From positions 1,302,001-1,366,000 of the forward strand of contig NZ_CP026681.1 of the NCBI RefSeq assembly GCF_002949735.1: a stretch of DNA of 64,000 nucleotides, in the 5' to 3' direction. Numbering within the stretch: position 1 is the first letter of the stretch; each line of letters opens with the position of its first letter. The position numbers and the translations under genes are program-made. Below the pieces are notes generated by a model. It had not been told where the DNA came from. It did no database searches and worked only from the letters and a program-made list of their open reading frames with translations. Positions 27,328-35,501 of the stretch are shown piece after piece. This DNA comes from Nostoc sp. 'Peltigera membranacea cyanobiont' N6. Its GTDB lineage: Bacteria; Cyanobacteriota; Cyanobacteriia; Cyanobacteriales; Nostocaceae.

Positions 27328-28686
27328 ATGGTGTTTACCGTCATGAAAGCCTTTGCGCGTTTCTTGCTACCAGTTTTTTTACTGACTTTGGCCGCAGCCT
27401 GCAATCAAACTCGCGCTTCGTCAGATAATCCCACACCACAAAAATCTGTACCTTCTGCCCAACTGACACAGAATCCTACACAGCCAAAAAATATTGTCCG
27501 AACTGAAGCACTCTCACCTACGCCGATTCGAATAAACCTGAAGAATTTACCAGCACCCTTCGCAACAGAAAGTGCTTCCAAGCGGCCTGAAGTTGTGCCT
27601 ATTCCGCAAGATCCGGTGCTACGCGTACCACGAGGTTTTACAGTTAATGTTTTCGCCGAAGGTTTAGATGCCCCACGCTGGCTAGCTTTAACCCCCAGTG
27701 GCGATGTTCTGGTTACTGAAACCGGGCAAAATCGTATTCGTCTATTACGTGACAGCAACCGGGACGGCGTAGCCGACATTCGAGAAACCTTTGCTAGTGG
27801 GGACAACGGACTCAATAGACCCTTTGGGATGGCTTTTGCAGATAATTCCTTTTTTCTAGGAAATACAGATACTGTGGTGCGTTTTCCATATACTCAAGGT
27901 CAAAACAAGATTACAGGTAAAGGGGAAAAAATCGCAGACTTGCCTTCTCAAGGTTATAACAACCATTGGACGCGCAATGTTGTTGTCTCACCCGATCGCA
28001 ATAAATTATATGTCTCAGTTGGATCGGGAACCAATGTGGATGAAGAACCCCTACCACGCGCTTCTATACAGGTGATGAATTTAGATGGTTCTCAACAGCA
28101 AACTTTCGCTTCCGGCTTGCGTAACCCGGTTGGTTTGGACTTTCATCCTGTAACTAAAGAACTTTACGCCACTATTAACGAACGCGATGGAATCGGTGAT
28201 GACTTGGTTCCAGACTATCTGACACGGGTTAAACAGGGGGGATTTTACGGCTGGCCTTATGCTTATCTAACACCAAACAACCTCGATCCGCGTCAAAAAA
28301 CGGATGGAAAAAGTAAACGCCCCGAATTAGCAGCCCGTACCCAAACGCCAGATGTGCTATTCCAAGCGCATTCAGCAGCATTGGGTTTACAGTTTTATGA
28401 TGGTAAGAAGTTTCCAGAAAAATACCGCAACGGTGCTTTTGCTGCTTTTCGTGGTTCTTGGAATCGCGATCGCGGCACTGGTTATAAAATTGTATTTGTT
28501 CCCTTCGATGCTAAAGGGCGATCGCTTGGCTATTACGAAGATTTTCTCACAGGCTTTTTACTAAATCCTTCTGTACCAACCACTTGGGGACGACCTGTAG
28601 GTTTACTCGTGTTGCCAGATGGTAGTTTATTACTAACAGAAGAAGCCAATAATCGGATTTATCGGATTCAGTATACGGGGGGATGA
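27328..28686 (+). CDS. PQQ-type sugar/sorbosone dehydrogenase lipoprotein
   Basis: Up to 452 aa; the second Met (27343, MKAFARFLLPVFLL) may be the true start. A lipoprotein signal ends in LAAAC, so the protein is likely anchored outside the cell membrane. The mature part is a six-bladed beta-propeller of the glucose/sorbosone dehydrogenase type (PRGFTVNVFAEGLDAPRWLALTPSGD, VSPDRNKLYVSVGSGTNV, FASGLRNPVGLDFHP, NERDGIGDDLVPDYLTRV). It would oxidise a sugar using a quinone cofactor, though a PQQ requirement cannot be shown. Confidence 0.85.
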   Translation: MVFTVMKAFARFLLPVFLLTLAAACNQTRASSDNPTPQKSVPSAQLTQNPTQPKNIVRTEALSPTPIRINLKNLPAPFATESASKRPEVVPIPQDPVLRVPRGFTVNVFAEGLDAPRWLALTPSGDVLVTETGQNRIRLLRDSNRDGVADIRETFASGDNGLNRPFGMAFADNSFFLGNTDTVVRFPYTQGQNKITGKGEKIADLPSQGYNNHWTRNVVVSPDRNKLYVSVGSGTNVDEEPLPRASIQVMNLDGSQQQTFASGLRNPVGLDFHPVTKELYATINERDGIGDDLVPDYLTRVKQGGFYGWPYAYLTPNNLDPRQKTDGKSKRPELAARTQTPDVLFQAHSAALGLQFYDGKKFPEKYRNGAFAAFRGSWNRDRGTGYKIVFVPFDAKGRSLGYYEDFLTGFLLNPSVPTTWGRPVGLLVLPDGSLLLTEEANNRIYRIQYTGG

Positions 28687-28902
28687 TTGAAAGAGGCAGG
28701 GGGCAGGGGGAGAGAAGAAATAAATGTGTTCAGGGTTTTTATAGTAATAAAATTCAATCAAAATTTACTAAAAATTTTCTTTACCTCCCCTGCTGAAGAA
28801 CTGCTCACTGTTAGAGCATTACTGCCTCTCCCTACCCAGGTTTATCCCATTTACGGTAAATTACAGAAAAATACTAATAATTATCTGGTTGAGAAATTGA
28901 TT

Positions 28903-29307
28903 ATGACTCCCAATGAAAATAATACTCAGTCAAATATCAACGAATTGCCTCCCCATTCAGGTACACGATACTGGGGTGAGGTGGAGGTGATCGAGGAGGG
29001 AGATACTTATAGAATTAGCCGTGTTGAAATCAAGCCCAGGCACGGAATTAAACCACAAATTCATTATCACCGCAATGAACATTGGGTTGTAGTTTCCGGT
29101 GTAGCTAAGGTAACTTGTGGCGATGCAGAAATATTACTGAATCGAAATGAGTCAACTTATGTCCCCGCAGCAACCCTACATAAGGTAGAAAATCCTGGAC
29201 ATATCCCGCTAGTTATTCTGGAAATTCAAAATGGTGAATATTTGGGCGAGGATGATACTGAGCGTCCTTATGACTTAAATTTGCTCAAAGCTGTAGCTGA
29301 AGGTTAG
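28903..29307 (+). CDS. Cupin-domain protein (mannose-6-phosphate isomerase type II-like)
   Basis: 134 aa from the ATG at 28903 (MTPNENNTQSN). The longer open frame from 28687 is not used here because its first 216 nt contain G-rich intergenic repeat and no family sequence. The cupin core has PQIHYHRNEHWVVVSG and STYVPAATLHKVENPG, giving the two-His plus Glu metal set. It resembles the C-terminal cupin of GDP-mannose pyrophosphorylase/PMI bifunctional enzymes (TYRISRVEIKPRHGIKPQIHYH). Role unknown, perhaps sugar nucleotide binding. Confidence 0.85.
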   Translation: MTPNENNTQSNINELPPHSGTRYWGEVEVIEEGDTYRISRVEIKPRHGIKPQIHYHRNEHWVVVSGVAKVTCGDAEILLNRNESTYVPAATLHKVENPGHIPLVILEIQNGEYLGEDDTERPYDLNLLKAVAEG

Positions 29308-29310
29308 TGA

Positions 29311-29370
29311 GAGACGCAATTAATCGCGTCTGTATAAAAGTGAGGAGTAGAGACGCGATTAATCGCGTCT
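29311..29370. repeat. GAGACGCGATTAATCGCGTCT palindromic repeats, two copies
   Basis: Two near-perfect copies separated by 19 bp between convergent genes. A related pair lies at 52621-52680. This is a common dispersed cyanobacterial palindrome and could form hairpins ending both transcripts. Confidence 0.75.
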
Positions 29371-29393
29371 GTTGTTAATGCCCCATACCCAAA

Positions 29394-30152
29394 TCAAAAC
29401 CAACCTTCTTGTTCTAGGGTTTCAATTAACTGTAAGCCACGAGGATCGCCCACTCCTAACAGTGATGCTTTCGCGTCTTCTCGGACTCCCAAATCTTGGT
29501 CTTCGGCAAAGGCTTGAATTAGAGCATCGATCGCTGTGGCATAAACTACATTAGAAGGTAGTTCGCGGCACAATTGACCAATTGCCCAAGCACAGTTACT
29601 TCGCACTGCTGCCACGGGATCTTTGACTAAGGCTTCAATTAATGGTGGTATTGCCCCGATAACTGCTTCATAACCAACTTCTGCCATCTGTGCTAAGGAG
29701 CTAGCAGCCCACAAACGCACTGCGGAAATGTCTGTTCTTAAGGCATCTGCTAGGGGCGGTAAAGAACGGCGATCGCGACAGTTTCCTAAAGCCCAAACAA
29801 CGCCTTTACGCACATAGCCATTCCAATCACTGTTTAGTTGAGCAATTAATGGAGTCACTGCTTCTGAACTGGGATTGCGTCCGAGGGCATAAGATGCGCT
29901 CACCCTGACTAAGGGACAGATATCAGTTAAGAGGCGAATCAAATGGGGAGTAGCACGCGCATCTTCTATATCACAAAAAGCACGCGCCGCTAACATTCTT
30001 TGCTGGGGCTGGGGATTTTCCAGGAGGGCTAGCATCACTTCCGGATCGGGCTTCGCCACAACTGATTCGGCAGTTAGCGGCTCTATTTTATCTAGGGGGC
30101 TTTCTAGTTCCTCCTCAATATCGAGTAGGCTTAGATCGTCTTCGTCATACAT
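29394..30152 (-). CDS. HEAT-repeat protein
   Basis: 252 aa. An acidic N-terminus (MYDEDDLSLLDIEEELE) is followed by about six HEAT/PBS-lyase-like repeats (for example ARAFCDIEDARATPHLIRLL, ASYALGRNPSSEAVTPLIAQL, VVWALGNCRDRRSLPPLADAL, CAWAIGQL). The family includes phycobilin lyases of the CpcE type and NblB, as well as generic scaffold proteins. No chromophore-lyase residue can be named, so I call it only a HEAT-repeat protein. Confidence 0.85.
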   Translation of the reverse strand: MYDEDDLSLLDIEEELESPLDKIEPLTAESVVAKPDPEVMLALLENPQPQQRMLAARAFCDIEDARATPHLIRLLTDICPLVRVSASYALGRNPSSEAVTPLIAQLNSDWNGYVRKGVVWALGNCRDRRSLPPLADALRTDISAVRLWAASSLAQMAEVGYEAVIGAIPPLIEALVKDPVAAVRSNCAWAIGQLCRELPSNVVYATAIDALIQAFAEDQDLGVREDAKASLLGVGDPRGLQLIETLEQEGWF

Positions 30153-30320
30153 AATTTCATTTCAATCCCGAAAAGGGATTAACACATAATCCCCCGTGCC
30201 AATAAGTTAAAACTTTATAAGTTGCGTAATTATACACTTTCTTTTCCCCTCGTTGAATTTTATCCAAACGAGAACCGTTATATACTCAAACACTAAAGTA
30301 TGTTACGGCTATTCTCTAGT

Positions 30321-30866
30321 TTATTTTTCTGCACTCAGGAATTTTACCATCCACAGGGATTGGGTTTGATAACCTAACTGATTGTAAAGATTTAATGCGG
30401 GTTTGTTTGATTGAAACACTTGTAATCCGATCTGGCGATCGCCTCTTTGAATAGCCCAATTCTCCACATATCGCATCAAGGCTGTACCAATACCTCGCCG
30501 CCGATGTTCTGGTACAACGTAGAGGATGAAGATATGAGCATGGCGATTACCCTGCACTTGATCTATGGCATTGCCCACCCAAAGGCAAGCAATGGGGAAT
30601 TGGGAATTGGGAATTGGGAATTGAGTATAGTTATTCCCCTTGTCCCCTTGTCCCCTTGTCCCCTTGTCCCCCTGCTCCCCCTCTTCTTCTACCCACCACA
30701 AGGGCGTATCGCTAGAAAAGTATTGCTTAACTGTTTGCTCTAGGTGAGAAAAATCCTCATTGGGAAAGAGATCCTGGTAAGTTCGCTGCATGAATTTAAG
30801 CAGCAGCGATCGCTCCAATGTGGAACCACGGCGAATCATATACCCTGGTAGTAGTTGCTCAGACAC
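30321..30866 (-). CDS. GNAT-family N-acetyltransferase with a repeat-derived insertion
   Basis: 181 aa. The acetyl-CoA binding core is intact (IFILYVVPEHRRRGIGTALMRYVENWAIQRG, then LQVFQSNKPALNLYNQLGYQ). Between the first strand region and the core, residues ~62-90 are EEEGEQGDKGTRGQGDKG followed by NNYTQFPIPNSQFPI. In the DNA (30597-30682) this is GGAATTG and CCTTGTCC period-7 repeat, the same type found between genes. The insertion keeps frame. Substrate unknown. Confidence 0.85.
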   Translation of the reverse strand: MSEQLLPGYMIRRGSTLERSLLLKFMQRTYQDLFPNEDFSHLEQTVKQYFSSDTPLWWVEEEGEQGDKGTRGQGDKGNNYTQFPIPNSQFPIACLWVGNAIDQVQGNRHAHIFILYVVPEHRRRGIGTALMRYVENWAIQRGDRQIGLQVFQSNKPALNLYNQLGYQTQSLWMVKFLSAEK

Positions 30867-30902
30867 TTCTGACGTTTGTTTCTTAGCTAGGTGAGTTATA
30901 CC

Positions 30903-30928
30903 AATTACGAATTACGAATTACGAATTA
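30903..30928. repeat. ACGAATT heptamer array
   Basis: Between the GNAT gene and the 62-aa membrane protein gene. The same heptamer occurs three more times, at 34570, 35017 and 35473, around the start of the dnd island. Confidence 0.7.
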
Positions 30929-31107
30929 GTATGTGCTACGGGTGGCAAATTAGCAGGAGTGGGTTGAGAACTTATCCCTACCTCTTCAATTGGTGCAGGT
31001 GCTGCCATATCGGATGGTAAAAAGATACGGGCGCTGACTGCGACTAGGGCAAAGAGAAATACCAAAACTGCAAGCAGTGGGGCGATGTATTGACGAAAAA
31101 TAGCCAT
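30919..31107 (-). CDS. Small single-pass membrane protein, 62 aa
   Basis: MAIFRQYIAPLLAVLVFLFALVAVSARIF is a membrane segment, followed by a Pro/Ala-rich tail of about 30 residues. Unrecognised. The last codons overlap the edge of the ACGAATT array. Found on the same strand as GNAT, about 50 bp upstream of it. Confidence 0.6.
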   Translation of the reverse strand: MAIFRQYIAPLLAVLVFLFALVAVSARIFLPSDMAAPAPIEEVGISSQPTPANLPPVAHTNS

Positions 31108-31274
31108 ATTTTAATTGCAAAGAGGCTAGGAACTCTTATAAGAACTTAGCTGAAGATTTATGAAGTATTCTTTATTTTAGCAATTTTCTGTGTCAAGGAA
31201 TGGGGAATGGGTATTGCTTATTCTTTCTCTCCCCCATTTCCCCGATCGCCCTGATTTACCGTTCCACAGTAATA

Positions 31275-31676
31275 TTAGCTGCGCTCCAAGTCATCAAGTA
31301 CTCTTTCGCAATACCAATTTTCCGGCATTCCAGGATAAGTTTCCTTTGCCTGTTCAATTAACCTTTCGGCTGCGGCAGTGTCACCGGATAATTTAGCAAT
31401 CAGTCTGTTTTTGAGATAGCTATCAGATACACCATCGTCTACCTGGTTTGGTATCCCTTGATTTATAGTTGATGGTCGAGACTGATCTCTTCGTAACTGC
31501 CAAAATAAAACGTAATAAAGTGTACCAAAAATTAAAATTAGGCTGAGTGTTCCGAAAAAAGTTAGGAGATTAAATGCTAGATATCCCAGAACTAACTGCG
31601 AGAGAACATACCCAAGTAATAAACCAGTCAGTAAGAGAATAAATGTGCCTACAGCAATAACTACTTGATTCCCCAT
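31275..31676 (-). CDS. Hypothetical membrane protein, 133 aa
   Basis: Two transmembrane segments (about residues 5-25 and 30-58) followed by a soluble tail with IAKLSGDTAAAERLIEQAKETYPGMPENWYCERVLDDLERS, a short helical repeat-like region. The start overlaps the 3' end of the upstream AmpG-like gene by 16 bp on the same strand, so the two are probably translated from one mRNA. No family recognised with certainty. Confidence 0.7.
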   Translation of the reverse strand: MGNQVVIAVGTFILLLTGLLLGYVLSQLVLGYLAFNLLTFFGTLSLILIFGTLYYVLFWQLRRDQSRPSTINQGIPNQVDDGVSDSYLKNRLIAKLSGDTAAAERLIEQAKETYPGMPENWYCERVLDDLERS

Positions 31677-32962
31677 ATATCCTCTTCTTCGTCGTCAAGT
31701 CCTGGTCTGGATAATACTACCACTGGTTTGGGATTCCAAGGGGCAAAAAATGGCAATAATAGTAATCCTGGCAAAGCTGCTATTGCTGTCAGTAGAAAGA
31801 ATGTAGACCAACCGGTGGCTTGTGCCCATGTACCTGCTGGAGCCGTGACAATATCTCTACTAAAAGCTTGTAAACTGGAAAGTAAGGCGTACTGTGTAGC
31901 TGAAAAGCTTTGGTTACAAAGACTCATCAAAAATGCTACAAAAGCAGCAGTTTCTAGACCAGCACAGAATTGTTCGATATTAACGGCAGCTAACATTAGA
32001 TAGAAATTTTTACCGACTACTGCTAGCGCAAAAAAAGCCAAGTTACCGACAGCTTGGAGTATAGCAAATATCCAGAGCGAGCGATTAACACCAATTTTGG
32101 TCATTATTGCTCCTGCTGCCAAGGTACCAACAATAGTGGCGAAAATTCCTAATGCGCCAGGAAATGCAATGTCGGTTTGAGTAAAATGTAAACCTTTATC
32201 TAACAAAAATGGGGTGGATACATTCTTTAGTAAAGAATCTCCCAGCTTGTAGATCACAATGAATACCAAAATTAAAAGTCCTTGTAGCCAGCCATGACGC
32301 TGGAAAAATTCAATGAAGGGTAATTTTACGGCGGCGGATAAAGTCTGAGGCGGGCGATCGCGCAGGACTGGTTCTGGTGCAAAAATAGAACTTACCACGC
32401 CTACCAGCATCAACAGCGACATTAACAAGTAAACAGCTTGCCAAGGCATTCTGTCTGCCAAAAATAGGGTGACGTAACCGGTTACTAGAATGGCAATGCG
32501 ATAACCCAACAAGTAAATAGATGCCCCAGCACCTCTTTCTTCTGCTGCCACTACATCGGTGCGGTAAGCATCAACTAAAATGTCTTGACTGGCGCTAAAA
32601 AAAGCAACAGCCACAGCAGCAATAATTAAAGGTTGTAGCCCTTGGGATGGGTGTTGTAGAGCCATTACAGCTATACTTAACAGTAATGCTACTTGTGTAA
32701 TTACCAACCAACCTCTACGTCGCCCCAAAAAAGGCGGTACAAATCTATCTAGTAAAGGCGACCAGAGAAATTTTAAAGAATATGGTAGCTTAACTAAACT
32801 AAAAGCGGCGATCGCTGCCAAGCCAATCCCTTCTTTGGTCAACCAGGCTTGTAATGTCTGACTGGTTAAATACAACGGCAACCCTGATGAGAAGCCAAGA
32901 AATAACAAAGCTCCCATCTTCTGGCTGCCAAAAATTCGTAGCAGCGATTTTTTTACTTGCAC
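31661..32962 (-). CDS. AmpG-like MFS permease
   Basis: 433 aa with about twelve membrane segments. The N-terminus (GALLFLGFSSGLPLYLTSQTLQAWLTKEG, LPYSLKFLWSPLLDRF, GRRRGWLVITQ, ASQDILVDAYRTDVV) is the AmpG signature, a transporter for muropeptides or GlcNAc-anhydroMurNAc across the inner membrane. The substrate in cyanobacteria is unproven. The stop overlaps the following 133-aa membrane protein. Confidence 0.85.
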   Translation of the reverse strand: MQVKKSLLRIFGSQKMGALLFLGFSSGLPLYLTSQTLQAWLTKEGIGLAAIAAFSLVKLPYSLKFLWSPLLDRFVPPFLGRRRGWLVITQVALLLSIAVMALQHPSQGLQPLIIAAVAVAFFSASQDILVDAYRTDVVAAEERGAGASIYLLGYRIAILVTGYVTLFLADRMPWQAVYLLMSLLMLVGVVSSIFAPEPVLRDRPPQTLSAAVKLPFIEFFQRHGWLQGLLILVFIVIYKLGDSLLKNVSTPFLLDKGLHFTQTDIAFPGALGIFATIVGTLAAGAIMTKIGVNRSLWIFAILQAVGNLAFFALAVVGKNFYLMLAAVNIEQFCAGLETAAFVAFLMSLCNQSFSATQYALLSSLQAFSRDIVTAPAGTWAQATGWSTFFLLTAIAALPGLLLLPFFAPWNPKPVVVLSRPGLDDEEEDIWGIK

Positions 32963-33106
32963 AATATTGAAGATTCCTTGTTATCTAAGTTGAATTGCAG
33001 TTATCTTGCCATACCTGCTGTCTAATTTCGTATAAGCACACAAATCTGCTAAGATTTTCTTTATTTAAGATACATATCAACACTGCTCTAACAGTGCGAT
33101 TATTCC

Positions 33107-34564
33107 TTAATTTTCCTTCGTTGAATAAATCTGATGCCCCCTGATTTCTACCCCGTGTGCAGCGAGGCATTTTTCCCAACCTTCACGAGTGCCGATAGCG
33201 CTTTTGTCGTTGAGCAATCCTAATTCCTGTTCTTGTTGGGTGAGTTTAGCAAATTCTTCGTAACCAGGGTAGTTGCGAGTAACAAATGTTTCTTTACGGT
33301 GCAAAATCGGCGGATTTGCCCTATTTTCATAGTCTCGGTGAGTTATAAATAGGGTTTTTAAATCAATACCGATGCTGGCTTTCAAGGCCGGATGGGGATC
33401 GGTGTCGAAATCAGGGTAAAACAGATAGGATATTTGCGGCTTATCAGTGTGATATTTGATCAATGTCGCTCCATCTACACGCCCAATGGTGCGACTAGCA
33501 CAACCTTCACAAATTCGCAGTAAGGGATCGAGTGCTGCTAGTGCCGAAACATGGACGTAAATAGCACCGCGTGTATGTTTACCTATTTTGCTTTTTTCGC
33601 AAGCAGTTTGAATTACTCCAGATTTACCTAAGCTGAAAAGTTTTTGGTCGGCTACTTGACAAGCTTCCTCATAGCTGCTGAAAAAAGCTTTAATATCGTG
33701 GCGCATTTCTGGGGCTAGCTTTTGCCATGCGGGACGTTTATCAAAGTGAGTCAGAGCGAGATAAACTTGGATATCGAGAGAACGATGATATGCGATCGCA
33801 TCCCATTCAGCCTCATCAGTAGCTTGCAAAATTACACCAAAGGCACGGCGGAAGTTACCAAATTCGCTCAGTAATTCCGGTTCATTTTCCAATTCACCTT
33901 TTACAGGTAGTCTACCGCGCTTGGTAAAGAAAGCCATGAGTGGTTGCAGCTGTTCTTGATAATCTTCAAACCGCTTGGTAGGGATGCGGACTCGCGGTGT
34001 AGAGGTGTTAGAAAAGAAGCGGATAGCTTTGTAACTTTCTTTTTCAGCCTCATCTCGAAAAACAAAGTAAACGCCAAGTGCGATCGGTACTGCATCGACA
34101 TTTAGGACTTCATCAATATAAGTTTTGAGTTCTTGTTGTTCGTAATATTTCTGAAAAGTATTGCGGCGCGTCACAATGCCATCATTGTAAGCAAGTTGGG
34201 TTTTACTAGGAGCGTTAATCAGGATTTGAGCCGCGACAATTAAAACTTTTCCGGTGAGTTCCCAAGCTTGGATTAGGCTTTGACGGCGTTCCTCTGAGTC
34301 TTCAATGACATTGAGGACGTAACCCAGATTGACTACATCGGCAGTGATGCGTGGTACATCAGGATAGTAGTAAGGGTCCCAGCCCGCGCTGGTGTAACCT
34401 AAGTTTTTTACTCGCTGGACATCACCACCATAGCCGCAGCCGTAGTCAAAAAAAGTGGTGTCTTGATTGAGGATTGACCCTTCTATAGCCAATCGTACAG
34501 GGCGAGATATGTCAATGCGAGCGATCGCAGCTCGATGACGCTCAATTTCTAGCGCTTCAGGCAT
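33107..34564 (-). CDS. DNA phosphorothioation-associated putative methyltransferase
   Basis: 485 aa, starting MPEALEIERHRAAIARIDIS. A SAM-dependent methyltransferase motif is at residues 39-47 (FDYGCGYGGDV), followed by AGWDPYYYPD and ADVVNLGYVLNVIED. The long C-terminal region (FVFRDEAEKESYKAIRFFSN, AYHRSLDIQVYLALTHFDKRPAW) matches the family tied to dnd clusters (TIGR04096 type). It is the last gene of the dndC-dndD-dndE strand. Target unknown; it may modify DNA or a small molecule in the sulfur system. Confidence 0.85.
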   Translation of the reverse strand: MPEALEIERHRAAIARIDISRPVRLAIEGSILNQDTTFFDYGCGYGGDVQRVKNLGYTSAGWDPYYYPDVPRITADVVNLGYVLNVIEDSEERRQSLIQAWELTGKVLIVAAQILINAPSKTQLAYNDGIVTRRNTFQKYYEQQELKTYIDEVLNVDAVPIALGVYFVFRDEAEKESYKAIRFFSNTSTPRVRIPTKRFEDYQEQLQPLMAFFTKRGRLPVKGELENEPELLSEFGNFRRAFGVILQATDEAEWDAIAYHRSLDIQVYLALTHFDKRPAWQKLAPEMRHDIKAFFSSYEEACQVADQKLFSLGKSGVIQTACEKSKIGKHTRGAIYVHVSALAALDPLLRICEGCASRTIGRVDGATLIKYHTDKPQISYLFYPDFDTDPHPALKASIGIDLKTLFITHRDYENRANPPILHRKETFVTRNYPGYEEFAKLTQQEQELGLLNDKSAIGTREGWEKCLAAHGVEIRGHQIYSTKEN

Positions 34565-34569
34565 AATAC

Positions 34570-34603
34570 TAATTCGTAATTCGTAATTCGTAATTCGTAA
34601 TTA
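34570..34603. repeat. TAATTCG heptamer array between dndE and the methyltransferase
   Basis: About five copies of TAATTCG. Reverse orientation relative to the array at 30903 and 35473, same orientation as 35017. Confidence 0.75.
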
Positions 34604-34627
34604 AGACAGTTAGCAGCTAATATTCTT

Positions 34628-35014
<387 letters not shown>

Positions 35015-35016
35015 AA

Positions 35017-35050
35017 TAATTCGTAATTCGTAATTCGTAATTCGTAATTT
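35017..35050. repeat. TAATTCG heptamer array
   Basis: Left flank of the four-helix-bundle gene. The right flank (35473-35501) has the same heptamer in reverse orientation. Confidence 0.75.
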
Positions 35051-35109
35051 AGTTAGATTGAGATTCTAGTTTTTCTTTTAGATGGGGAAACATAGATATT
35101 ATGATTTAA

Positions 35110-35475
35110 ATGACAAATATGGTAACTAATAGTAGCATTACTGACCGGACAAAAATTTTTGCGGTAAGAATTGTTAAAGCTTGTTGCTTTTTAGATGAAA
35201 AACCTGGAGTTTATCGAATTCTCTCTAAACAATTACTTCGTTCTGGTACTTCGATTGGTGCAAATGTTCGAGAAGCCCAGTCTGCCCAATCTAATAGAGA
35301 TTTTATCAATAAATTAGAAATTGCTTTGAAAGAAGCCAGAGAAACACAATACTGGTTAGAAATATTAATCGAATCCGAATTAGTGGATAGACAAAAATTT
35401 CAACTACTTCTCCAAGAGGCAAATGAAATTGGCAAAATTCTAGTTGCTTCCAGCAAACGACTCAAAGGTAAATAA
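35110..35475 (+). CDS. Four-helix-bundle (S23/23S rRNA IVS-type) protein
   Basis: 121 aa. The core FAVRIVKACCFLD...RILSKQLLRSGTSIGANVREAQSAQSNRDFINKLEIALKEARETQYWLEILIES is the four-helix-bundle protein family found in rRNA intervening sequences, retron-like and diversity-generating loci and as free genes. It is the only plus-strand gene between dndE and dndD and is framed by inverted heptamer arrays, so it is probably a small cassette inserted in the dnd operon. Function unknown. Confidence 0.9.
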   Translation: MTNMVTNSSITDRTKIFAVRIVKACCFLDEKPGVYRILSKQLLRSGTSIGANVREAQSAQSNRDFINKLEIALKEARETQYWLEILIESELVDRQKFQLLLQEANEIGKILVASSKRLKGK

Positions 35476-35501
35476 TTACGAATTACGAATTACGAATTAC
35501 C
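35473..35501. repeat. ACGAATT heptamer array
   Basis: Right flank of the four-helix-bundle gene, overlapping its stop; inverted relative to 35017-35050. Confidence 0.75.

Noticed and set aside
28687..28902. N-terminal extension of the cupin gene
   Set aside because: Starts at TTG within G-rich intergenic repeat and shows no family similarity; the ATG at 28903 begins the conserved protein.
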